A stretch of DNA of 64,000 nt from contig CP053169.1 in assembly GCA_014607495.2 (NCBI GenBank), positions 9,238,001 to 9,302,000 of the forward strand, written 5' to 3'. This document shows, one piece after another, positions 22,641-33,800 of this stretch. Positions within the stretch are counted from its first letter, which is position 1, and each line of letters opens with the position of its first letter. Position numbers and translations under genes: made by a program. The notes beneath the pieces were generated by a model that saw nothing but the letters and a program-made list of their open reading frames with translations, searched no databases and was not told the DNA's origin. The DNA is from Carposina sasakii (lineage: Eukaryota > Arthropoda > Insecta > Lepidoptera > Carposinidae).

Positions 22641-24058
22641 TGGCAATACCAATACCAATACCGATTAATTCTTAAAACAGGAGAAACAGAAGAGAGAGAA
22701 GACTCGTCCATTCTCCAGTCAGTATGGCGATCGCACAGCTGTTAGTCACCATCCAATTGAACCAATTTGAGCCCGGCTATAATTACTAATTGTGCCCAAT
22801 GGAGCTCAATTAAGTCCCGTTTTTTAGACGGCTGCGTATGCGCATAGAGTAAAATGAAGATGTGTTTAGGGTATGAGAGATGAAAGTTTTTTTGGCATTT
22901 TTTCTCGGCAGACTCCAAAATTTTTGAATAGGTGTATAATATACCTATAAACGGTTTAAGTGCACAAAATAATAATAGAATTTTTTATAGCTTTTAGCAT
23001 GGAAGAGTAATTCTCTATGGTAACAGTTTACATACATGCTACCTTAATATTTATTGTTGGCTTCATTACCAATAATGTCACTCTATTTTTTTTATTAAGC
23101 TACGAGATTATCTCGGAGAAATTAAAAAATATGATCAATCAATGAATAGGTCGCGAGCAATTCAGTCGTTTATTATAGTACTAGCAAACCAAATATTTAG
23201 GTGCCAAACCTTAACGGTTCTCACGGTAACCAGTAGAATAATGGTTATTATGTCTATGTGAAGTTATTATTCAAGAGGTATCAGTTTTTTACAAAATTAC
23301 TTACACTTGGGCTGAATCACGGAGGACAGTTCAGAGGAGCTGTTGCATTACGACTGTTAATGGTAGACCTACGACGCAGCGCAGTGTGCTCCAACCACTG
23401 ACTGATAGATATTGGGCGTTTTTCCGACAAGACGACACGGCCATTATTGAGAAGAAATGAACAGTCAACATGCAGGGTATAGCTGCAGCACGAATAAAAT
23501 AAATACAATGATCTAATAAAGTGAAAAGGGGGGTCCATGTTGACGGCTCATTTCTTCTCTACGTTTCCAAATTTTTGAACTATGATGACACTCTGTGTAA
23601 GACTACATTATATGTAACTGCTTACACGTGAGTATGATAGCTATAGCTACCCTATTTCGGAAACACAGCGGTGAACTAAACTTACCAACTTACATGAACG
23701 TAATAAGAACTAGTTCTTTATACGTTCATGCCTACTTACGGCCAATTTCAAATACCATATGTACTCGAAAGATTTTTTTGCATATTTCAGATTAAATGTT
23801 CAATTATTTTCATACAAAATTTATAATTTGGAATTTTAAAAATCCGAGATGATTCTTTATGATCTCCAGTATTGAAATTGTCCTATAGAGACCTCCTCCT
23901 ATGATTGTGTCCTCAGGGGCAGAATATACTGTTTCTGCATGAATGAACATTCATTACGGTAGTTCCGTTGATTCCTGCCTTTCTGCTGATGTACAATAGC
24001 AATCCATGGATTTCTAATGTCTTTGCCACATTAAATATATTTTATTATTTTTTTACTG
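22641..24058. other. Intergenic DNA, mostly unrecognised
   Basis: AT-rich sequence without a supported gene. A 38-bp perfect-ended palindrome at 23693-23730 (CATGAACGTAATAAGAAC and its partner) looks like an extreme deletion derivative of the MITE at 8507-8751. Confidence 0.4.
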
Positions 24059-24328
24059 TTAGCCGCGACTTCGTTAGCTAGGCTATCAATTTGTTACTGA
24101 TATTTTACACCTCTTCCCGCTATTTAAAACGTGACGGTAGAATCTCTTTAGTGATACTGCAGTTCCAGCTACTTTCAGTTTGGCTGTCTTTAAAAATAGT
24201 ATAAAAATTGTTTACGACCTATTCTCATCCGAATATACACACACAATTTCATATGAAAATGTCAAACCGTTTCGGAAGAGTTTGGTAACAAAAACCGCGA
24301 CACGAGAATTTTATATTTATATAAGATG
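24059..24328 (-). mobile_element. Mosaic of Helitron-like and SINE family F pieces
   Basis: Begins TTAGCCGCGACTTCGTTAGC, contains a diverged family F core (24085-24180), and ends in AATTTTATATTTATATAAGA before T, which resembles a reverse Helitron-like 5' end (TCTTATATAAATATAAAA). The boundaries between the pieces are uncertain. Confidence 0.4.
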
Positions 24329-25310
24329 AATGTTTGATGTACTTACCTACACTGTTATAGATTTATGTAGGTACCTCTAATGTAACTTTGCGCGATATTT
24401 TCGCCCTCATTAAGCAACAAACACACGCACAGACATTGCATATGCAAAGTTTTGAAACAGTGCCCATTGACAACTGCAGTAAAACAAAAATGCACCAAGT
24501 AGCTTGCAGTTTTGATGCTGAAACGACTCTTAAGCTGAAGGAAATAAGGTCGTATATACGCCCGTAGATGGGAGTCTGAATTTTCTTATGAATGAATCTG
24601 CTTGTAGGCTCACAGAAGTTTCCTTTGTCTGTTCAGAAGTTATAAACCTTTTTGTTTTTTTATTACTTGATTAATTTTGAAGACAATGACAAAGGTGCAA
24701 AACTTATTGTTCTACTTATTTCTTCAATTTGAATACCTGACAATCTGTAAGAATACATCTTTTTTCTGAGGTAAGATAAAGTTATAAATATAATAACATG
24801 GTTTATTCTAGCAGAATATAAGATAGTACTCGTACCAATTTACAACACAGCAATTTATTGAAGTCTATGACTCCTCCCCACTTAAAACCTATATTTTTGA
24901 TCACTCGTATCATTAATTACTTTTCCATGAGATCACGTTTTTTAATTTAAGGATAATTTTAAAATACCTAAATTCTAGGAATAGCAATGATACACTTGTA
25001 TCTTTTGATGAATGTGTTCAATTTATAAAAGGAGGACATGTAAGTAGCAAAAAATATTTCAAGAAGCCTGGTAAAATAATACGTAGATATTTAATAAAAA
25101 AGTTAAACTGTGTTACTTACCAAGTTATTGCCTAATTAAAATCTCACAGCAGCAGCCCCCCTAACATGACCACGCATCGTGGATATCGTATCGTACGATA
25201 TCGTACCATCTCTATACAAAATTCAACATGGCGGCTATATTTAATGTATTTTGACAGGCTAAATGTCGATAAATCATGATACTTGGGCAAGAATGAAAAT
25301 AAATGTGATA
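24329..25310. other. Intergenic DNA, nothing recognised
   Basis: AT-rich, no supported gene. Confidence 0.4.
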
Positions 25311-25312
25311 CA

Positions 25313-25585
25313 TACATCATCATCATCATCATCAGCCTATTGCAGTCCACTGCTGGACGTAGGCCTCCCCCAGGGTACGCCACAAGACTGCCATGGGAGG
25401 TGTTTGCCCATAGTCACCACGCTGGGCAGGCGGGTTGGTCACCGCAGTTTGTATTTTGGACTATATTGTCAATACGGGAGGCGCTGCTGCCCGCCTACCT
25501 CCCGAAAACCCTTAATCGCCTTTTACGATACCCACGGGTAGACATGGGGTGGTACGAATTCTACTCTGCCGGCACCACGTGGCAA
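25313..25585 (-). mobile_element. RTE-type LINE 3' end (or RTE-tailed SINE)
   Basis: The ATC repeat at 25317-25335 is followed by the reverse RTE-type tail and the whole 250-bp unit, ending in TGCCGGCACCACGTGG. It is the most complete minus-strand copy here. The three overlapping open frames (79-104 codons) are not genes. Confidence 0.75.
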
Positions 25586-25611
25586 ACATACTTATAATTG
25601 ATCATTCACAT

Positions 25612-25705
25612 CTATCCCTGTAATGCTGAACACGTGGCTGCGGGATTTCCTATAATCTTGATGTTCTGGTTACCCCATTTCGGAAACACCGCTGTGTTAT
25701 GATCG
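25612..25705 (+). mobile_element. SINE-like family F 3' fragment
   Basis: CTGAACACGTGGCTGCGGGA and TGGTTACCCCATTTCGGAAA match the family end. Confidence 0.5.
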
Positions 25706-26014
25706 CACCATCGATAGAACAACGGCACAATTGTCAAAATTTTCAAAACGCAATTGTGTCCTTGTACTACAATGTGTTTTGATCCTAGGTTTGGTTAATT
25801 TACAGATTATTCACAAACGCTTTTTTCAACAACATCGTAGGTTATTTATACCTATCATATTTCGCTGTTCCATTTAACTGTTATCAATGGAAGAACATAT
25901 GGCTAATGACAAATGTTTGATCTGATAACATAAGTCAACAGTCCTGCTGGGAAATGGGTTTTAAACCCAGTGTTCATATTTTTACATGTTTATGCAGATG
26001 TAATTTACATAAAT

Positions 26015-26247
26015 CACGCCTCCATCCCCCACGGGGCAGGCAGAGCACCAAGGGCCGAAAGGACCACATGGTGCCACCTCCGACCAATCTCGAGGGCACA
26101 GTTGAGATGCACAAGTTCGGTTAGTAGTGACAGGGGGTCAGCCCATCGCCTACAAAACACCAAGACCCTCTTGTCCCTCTACTGACTTGTACAGTATGCC
26201 TGGGAAGAGAAGCAGCTGTAGTATTATACGTTTTTTTTAACTCCCAG
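26015..26247 (-). mobile_element. SINE-like family D copy 3
   Basis: Runs from AAATCACGCCTCCATCCCC to TATACGTTTTTTTTAACTCC and CCAG. The CATA repeat is nearly lost. Confidence 0.65.
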
Positions 26248-26650
26248 TATTGAATAATTTACAATAATATTTATAAAAAACCTTCAAACTGGAAACAGAA
26301 GAAAAGTTGTTGGTCCTATCATAAAATTGTATTATCATGGCTACTAACCATCGATTTTTCCTATGTCGGTAGCGGGATGATGAAAAAAACAGGATTTCAT
26401 ATAAAAGTAACTTTCATACCAGCAAGGGTCTTTAGAAATCTTTGAAAAAACATTTCACAGAGAAAGCAATCTTGCGCAGCTCTACGCAAGTTATATAAAT
26501 TATCCCTAAATACGAAAACCAAGATTTAATTATATCCGTGAATTAGTAAATATACATACTAATACATTACACACACTAGAATTTTATTTTTAAATACCTA
26601 AGCAAAAAGAGATAGAGTTCTAAAACTTTTCCGAAGGTGAAAGAGTTATA

Positions 26651-26869
26651 CAGGGGAAGTGTCTGGTTTCCAAAATATTAGGGTCCAAATGTGTAAATAG
26701 ACTGCGTTTATCTACATAAATGCACATTGACGCGTGTAGCAAGATTTTTTTCACGAGAAATAATTAATATCTATATATGAAAAAACTAGAATAAACACTG
26801 GACACTATAAATTTCGCGCGATCAAGATTCCGTAGTTTTCGGGAACGTTGACGACCAAAAATCATCCTG
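26651..26869 (+). mobile_element. Family B MITE with an inverted left end at its right side
   Basis: TA-flanked (26649-26650, 26870-26871). After the first four bases it jumps directly to the internal block GGAAGTGTCTGGTTTCC. After GCGCGATCAAG the normal right arm is missing and is replaced by the reverse complement of the family's left arm (GATTCCGTAGTTTTCGGG to ATCATCCTG). Confidence 0.7.
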
Positions 26870-27300
26870 TAGTGTAAATGAAGCACAGTTTATTGCACAA
26901 GTTAAGGATTTGATAAGGTTTCTATTGTAGAAAGCTACGATTAATGACTTGTTCAGAATCAACTATGGCATAGTTAACTGGTGCTAAACGGGTATAGGGA
27001 AAGTAACAGCACATTTACTTGCAATTAGGTGCTCTAGTAACTCTACCGACGTATATTTATGGTATGGGAAATGTACCTTATATCTGAAATCTTTATTTAT
27101 CTATTTAATTAAAGAAGAACACCGATGGTGCTATCAAAAGATCAAGATAAATATTAAAGTAAAAGTTTGGTCATAAAAGTAACTTTTTTAATTCAAGCAA
27201 GCAACAAGGTGTACATTATATCTAGAGAAAACGTTTTGATATAATATGGGTATCAGTTATTTCTTGTTAACTTAATTTTAATTTTTTGCGAATTTTAAAA
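26870..27300. other. Intergenic DNA upstream of the gene, nothing recognised
   Basis: AT-rich, no supported feature. Confidence 0.4.
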
Positions 27301-27945
27301 ACCTAAACCAAATGTAGCGCACGCCTGAACGCGATTAAACGTGGCTATCCCATCTCGGCGCTCGATCTGTTTCATTTATTCTAATGCACATTGCATTTTG
27401 CTTTTAGGCCTTTTAGTATGGTTACGCCAGCGCTCAGAAATAACACGGGCACAGAATATCGGTCACGCAGCCTCTGCCGGCCTGAATGCTCGGCCATCAC
27501 TAGTGAGTCGGACGTAGCGCGCGCGGACGCTTCCGTTCCTTTTTTAATTGGAAAAAGAGCGCGAATTACACAATCGCGCGGGAATTTTAATTTATGCAGT
27601 TTTATTTTTTGACTGTGAAATATTTTTTATTCAGTTCTGTATTTTTATATGTAATTGAGAAATTGATTAATAGTTTGTAGATAAATGCAATTATAAAATT
27701 TAGTACGGCGTCAAAAGGTCACAGAGATAACAACTTTTACGCGGTTTATTTTCGTGCAAGTAATCGGGAAGAAAACGTCGCGATAAGTAATCGCGGTTGA
27801 GTGCAAATGTCACCGGTATCAATGAGCATGTATCAACATTCTAAACCAAACAGAACGTTGCAGCGTTATGGCAGTAAACCTTGTCCTTTCGCGGAATCCC
27901 ATGCGTTGAATCATACACCGGTTATCGTGGTTTGAGAGTGGCACA
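27301..27945 (+). promoter_or_regulatory. Probable promoter and 5' UTR of the RhoGAP gene
   Basis: Relative to its AT-rich surroundings this stretch is rich in CpG, especially 27310-27365 and 27480-27590 (GTAGCGCGCGCGGACGC, AATCGCGCGGGAATT), and free of recognisable transposons. A TCAGTT initiator-like motif is at 27631-27636. No clear TATA box or downstream element was identified, so the start site is not fixed. An in-frame stop (TGA, 27907-27909) precedes the chosen ATG with no ATG in between. Confidence 0.4.
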
Positions 27946-29130
27946 ATGTGCGAAGTAGCAAGTTGGATTCCGTCCGCCGTGTCGGCCACACTTGGCGACA
28001 AGCGCGCCGCGCAGCCGATAATCGCGTGGCTATTCAATTTACGCGCTTCAATCGAGGAGTACGACCCTTTGGTTATCGTGCGACCTCCTTCGCCCGACGA
28101 GGAGGATTCTTCGACCCCTGATAGAGCGTTCGATGAAATCCTGTCGCAACTTGGCCGCGAAATATTCAACCTCGATGAATACAGGAAAAAGTTTACGCCA
28201 CAGGATGCGGAAGTGTCTCTGAGTATTCTAAACATATTTGATGAGTGCTTGGACACTATGGCGGAGGATAAGGCCGATTTATGTGAAAGTGATACTGAAG
28301 TGCCAGTGAAAAGTGTAGTTAATGGTGCAGACGACTGTAGTGATTGTGAATCGACTCTGTCTAACATATCTTCTCTTGCAAACATCCCTGTTTGTGAGAC
28401 GAAAGATTTACTTGAACAAACTTTAGCTAAACAGGATGAGAGACCTATACCAGCTCCTAGAACTATAATTAAATCCCAATCATCCACTTCAGTATACGAA
28501 ATCGTAAACCTAATTAAAGACGATGTAAACCGCGCAACAGAATCCGACAGTAACTCGGTAAGCACTAGTTGGAGCTACAAAGAATGTAACTCCAGTGAGG
28601 AATGCATCCCAAATACCGAAAACCCGAATGACTACGGCGCTCTATGGTCGCACTCAAGTGGCTTCCACAACTCCGACAAGATTCTTCAGACGGTTCTATT
28701 GAAGAATCAAGCGACGATTTCGCGGGTTGACTTTGAAACGGCTAGCGAGTTCACGCCCGCCGATTACAATGTGTACTCACTGCACGAGGTGGGAGACAGG
28801 TGTGACACAAACACAAACAAATCGCCAGTCGCGGCTATGCCTGCTACCAACGACGACGGTTACGAGCCGGTCCGCGACGCGATCACAACAGACGAGAACA
28901 TATACGAGGAAATAGAGTTCGGGTGCAGCTACACCGATGAGGGATGCTCGAGCGGGGGCAGTGTGGAAGTCGAGAGTCTATCAATGAGCGCCAGTTCGGA
29001 GGGGATTGGTAGGGAAAGTCCATTCTACGTGAACCTCAGGGATAATGATGCGTACTCCGTTCCACCTGATGTTAAATATTGGATGAGGACATTAGCTGAT
29101 CCGTTTTGCAATGAGGATGAGGAGGATGAG
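27946..29130 (+). CDS. Coding exon 1: acidic N-terminal region with SH3- and SH2-ligand-like motifs
   Basis: 395 codons from the first ATG after an in-frame stop, ending in a strong donor (GAG|GTAAGT, phase 0). The sequence is acidic and Ser/Thr-rich with no recognised folded domain. Visible short motifs: PPSPDEED (47-54); RPIPAPR (166-172), a typical SH3 ligand; and tyrosine sites VYEIV (Y184), GYEPV (Y306), IYEEI (Y320), FYVNL (Y361) and AYSVPP (Y370). YEEI fits the Src-family SH2 preference and YVNL fits the Grb2 SH2 pattern; phosphorylation is inferred. Reading through the donor would give a 440-residue product ending at 29268. The 248-codon antisense frame is a shadow of this exon. Confidence 0.85.
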
Positions 29131-30788
29131 GTAAGTTTTAAAGAATTTGTTGTTAATAATGATAGGAGTTTGTATTATGAATGGTCTAACGCCTTAGTCG
29201 AGGCTATTCAAGTATTCAGTCATCCATCTGTGATGTCAACTGCGTGGGTTCTATATTTTGTGTATTGAAAGGTACTTAAAATACGAACATACGTAGCTAC
29301 ATAAGACTAATCTTTTTAACTAGAATCATAACCCAATGAGCATAATGAGTGCATACATTTCGTCTACAACAATAACAAATATGCGTCAGTAAATAATAAC
29401 GCTATTTACAATATTTATGACTAATGAATGACCTTAATTATGTGGGCACATAGTATGGACAAACTTGCTTAATAATAATAATTAGATTCCAGAAATTCTA
29501 TTAAACTTATTATAAAGTAAACATAAACTATAATTGAAACTATTAACCATGCCAAAATTACATTCATTCAATCATGCAAGCAAGGTTTCATTCCAATTTT
29601 AACGCAATATTTTCATACTTCGTTTGTCAGGCGAAAGAAATAATAAAATTAATCTTTATCGTTCCTTTCAACTATTATTTTGCAATATAGTCGTAAATCC
29701 TAACTAAAACCATCGTAAGATTGCGACATGTACTTAAAAACCTAATATAATACAGTTTATGTGGCAACAAGCACTTTTGCTACCGTTGAGTGTTGACCAA
29801 GAAACAATTAAACATTGCATATGAGTTGCGCATTTAGGTATTAATTCGAGTTTGCAAAATGTTTTGCTATTTGATCCAATTTCAATAGTTTAATCTTTTA
29901 TTTACTCAGATTTATAGCAGAGCCGTAATGTTGAGCTTTCTGATCCTTTCTCCGTTTTATCTATTTGAAACATGTAAGATTTTGATATCAGACACATTTC
30001 ATTAGCATTTAATCGACGATGTCAATGAAATAATCGTCATTGTTTGCCCATATCCGTTAGATATTCGCGACGTTTGTAATGTGACAGTTTTAGTTTTTGG
30101 GATGACTCAATCCTTTTTCTGTTTTAATAGTAAATTAATAAAAATCTGCGTATTACCTAGTTGTTATTTTGGTGCTAGGTATAGGTACCAATTATTTCAG
30201 TAGTTTTTATATTTTTGTAAAGTTCTTTATCTGCTTTTAGGATTTGAATACATTGATGAACATAAAAAATAAACAACACATCCTAAATAATAGAGGGCAC
30301 TTCTATAATCTACGTAGAAGAAGTGCACTTCTAAAGTTACAAATTGCACTTCCATAATCTTCGTAAATAAAGCAGTGCACTCAGGGATTTGGTATCTCCA
30401 GTGCACTTCTAAAGTAGACATACTCGTACATCATATTTTAGCTATACCATAATAGGAGCAGATAAATCGCATGCCATTAACAAATCGTGGTATAAATACG
30501 TGAGTGCAGTGACAAGGTAATATACTTACATTACGTGACGTCAATACTAAGTACACTAATTAGGGTTCCAAAAACCCTAACCATGTCAACAAATTAAGGT
30601 CAAAGTCGTAAAATAAGTTGTGACCCATCATTACTGTCTTTGATAAGAGATAAAATTGTGATGAATGCTCTGAAACTACAAAAAACCCTACCATTATTGT
30701 AGCAAGTTTAGAAGATCAACTTAGACTATTTTTTGTCGCCGATTGGCACAACTACGGTGTTACACGAAATAAACTAACATACTTTACT

Positions 30789-30834
<46 letters not shown>

Positions 30835-33800
30835 GATGTTCTTTTATATTTGAAAGGGTTTGCATTAGAGACATATTAAGAAGATAGAGCTAGTGGCATT
30901 GCTAATTACACTCTACTTATGCACCAGTGAATTAATTTAAGGGTCTCGTGAGATTGGGAGATTTTTCACTACACTAGTCTGTGCTTTTCCAAATTCCAAA
31001 TATTATTCGGTTCGGTGGTGTGGACATCGTTTTCTTCTCTCGTAAAATAGCAACAAAACAAACCGAACAATACTAACTATGAAAATTAAACGGTGATTAT
31101 AAATCACTGCACTCATTTACGGGGCATAGACCACAGAAAGTAATTTAAAATGTTGATTAGATAGAAAACGAACAAAAACCCTCTCGAATATACGTTGTTC
31201 TTACAAAACGAACATGTAATTATGAGAAAAACACCCGTTTTATGCATGTTTTCTACACGCATCGCTGTAAATTATAGAAGACGTGTCCAGTATTTTTATA
31301 GCTTCCTAGATCGTATACTGTTGGCTATTATTCCAGTATTATCAACGTCTTCTGTGTGAGCTTCGAAATAGAAAGTGACTTTGGGAATTTAAGTAGACTC
31401 CGTTTCATAGAATAACTCTTATGCCTGATTTCGGAACTACTCGTAACATTGTTTGTAACATAATGTAGTATAAATATGTTTTAAGAAATGAAAAAATTCT
31501 TCACCCGAGTGGGACTCGAATCCACGACCTCTCGCATTCCGTGCAGAGCTCTCACCAACTGAGCTACCGGGTCAATTACTCGGATGACGAATTTGACCAT
31601 CTCTTTTAAACGTTTTTTTTTACATTACGTTTTTGGCGACGCTATTTTTTCGGTAAACAAAGCTGAATCCATCAGCACAATGTTTTAATGATGAAACAAT
31701 CAACTATATCCCAGCGGATTATATTATGTAGTAGTACTAAACTATACACATAGCAATAGCAATAGCCATCATCCAAAGGGACTAATACTCGTACAGTGAA
31801 ACGCACTCTAAAGAATCAGTGACAGATCAAGGGTTATCTTTTGTATGGCCTTGATCCTGCAGATATATGATACAATACAGCAGTGCCAGATATAATTATC
31901 GATTCCGGCAGTCACACTTAAACCTAAACGTAAAATTAGTGCTGCCTGTCCTTTTCTCTCTCAGCCATTTATGTTAAGAACGGAGAGAGATAGACCTGAC
32001 TAAGATTAGGTTTAGGTTTAAGTGTGACTGCCGGAATCGACCCTATAGTAGCAATGAGTCCTAGAAACATTTGTAATCTAGAAGCGTGATCGCAGCATCC
32101 GCAAAAGTTTTACTTTTAACAAATATAGGTTATAAATTCTTATATCAATTTCAGGCAACTAAAAGATAACTTGAGATACTCCTAGTAATCGTACAAATGT
32201 ATTTAAGCATAAAGATTAATACAGTTTAATCCATGCTTAAGTATTAACACGTTTGCTTGAATAATGTTTAAATAGTTTTACTTCATTTATTGTAAAAGTT
32301 GTGCTAGCCTGTAATTGTGATACATAATATTATCGTGTGCTCCTGTCCAACTTGTATCTTAACGGAACTGTTATGTATTATGTTGGCTTTCTAATTTAAT
32401 AAATAAAATAAAAATAAATAAAATATTTTGTTGAATTATTTACTTTGTATTGTAGACTGGTCAAAATTAAATCCACGACGTAACTATACCAACAAGGGAC
32501 AGCCATAAAATAATTCGTTCGAACCAGATGCATACAGACAGACATGGACTCTGATACTAATAAAAGGATCGAAAAGAAATTCATTCCAAATTCCATTAGC
32601 CAACGGCGATAGAGATATAAAATTATAGATATAGGTACTCAATAACAGATGGCTCTCGCGACCCAAATGCGATAAGTGATGTCAATGTTCTCTACCTATT
32701 GGCTATTACGATTTTATTGCCAGCTACATCCTATACCTAAATACAATTATTCTGTAGTACTATTATAACAGTGATATATTTAGATAGATAGACTACTTTG
32801 CCTGCCTTATTTTCTTGAGGAAGATTAATAAATTATATTTTATGTAGAAATACCACAATAACGTGTAGCTAAAACTATGTAGCTAAACTAACTATACAAC
32901 ATTAGGTAAATTATTTACAAAGTTGCCGTCTACTGAAAGGTTATGGAGGATGCTGGCAGCATTTCCTCTTTGTATGGCAATGAGACGATGGCTGTATGGG
33001 CATAGTTCCTAACCTAACCTAACCAAACAAAAAAGCTTAAGTATGGCAATGAAATTTTGTGCGAGAAAAATTGCGCTACTATATACTTCTCATTGTATTT
33101 GGTATCTCTATGTGGTCAAAATAAGGTCGAAGGAACTACGTACTAGAATATGTAAATAAGGCGTTTTTTATAGGAAAATTTGCTGCTTACTCTTACACCT
33201 CTCACTATCTACGTTTTACTGCACGAATCGCTATTAAAAATAGTTGATATATTTTGCATAACACTTCAACATAGCGATATATGGAGAAAGTAATCAAAGC
33301 AAAAATACAACGCGAGGACTTTAAAAAGCTTTAATTTAGGTAAGTATACCTACTATATAGGTTACTCTGTAAATATAAAACTAATGTCTTATTTTTAGAC
33401 CTCTTAATATTATGTAAATACTAGATAAATAGGTACTTTACCTTAATAACTATTCATTTTTAATCTCAATTAAGTACTAAAAAAAATTACATACTTGTTA
33501 ATAAACAGCATTTCTTGAAATAAAGTAAATAATAGAGTAGCGTATTATCTAAAGATTTTTTGTTTTAAGTCAATAGCTTTTAATTTAATGTCTTTACTGA
33601 TTACGTTTATCACATTTTTTTATAGTTTTAATATGACTTAAGCTTCTCATAAAATACATTACCTAAGTACCTACGATATTTCAACCTCATTATCTTCTGT
33701 TCAAAGTATGAAGGTATAGTATTGTGAAAAATTCAGCAAAAACGTTGTATCCTAACTATGTATAGGTTGAAAGCGGACGGCTGAAAGGAAAATCATACAT

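Noticed and set aside
25144..25597. Three overlapping ORFs of 79-104 codons
   Set aside because: All arise from the RTE-type repeat and its ATC microsatellite.
27819..28565. 248-codon open frame on the minus strand
   Set aside because: It lies opposite exon 1, which has the clear gene signals (donor, phase continuity). It is an antisense shadow with no domain of its own.
28727..28915. 62-codon plus-strand frame inside exon 1
   Set aside because: Alternative frame of the same exon, with low-complexity Arg/Thr composition.
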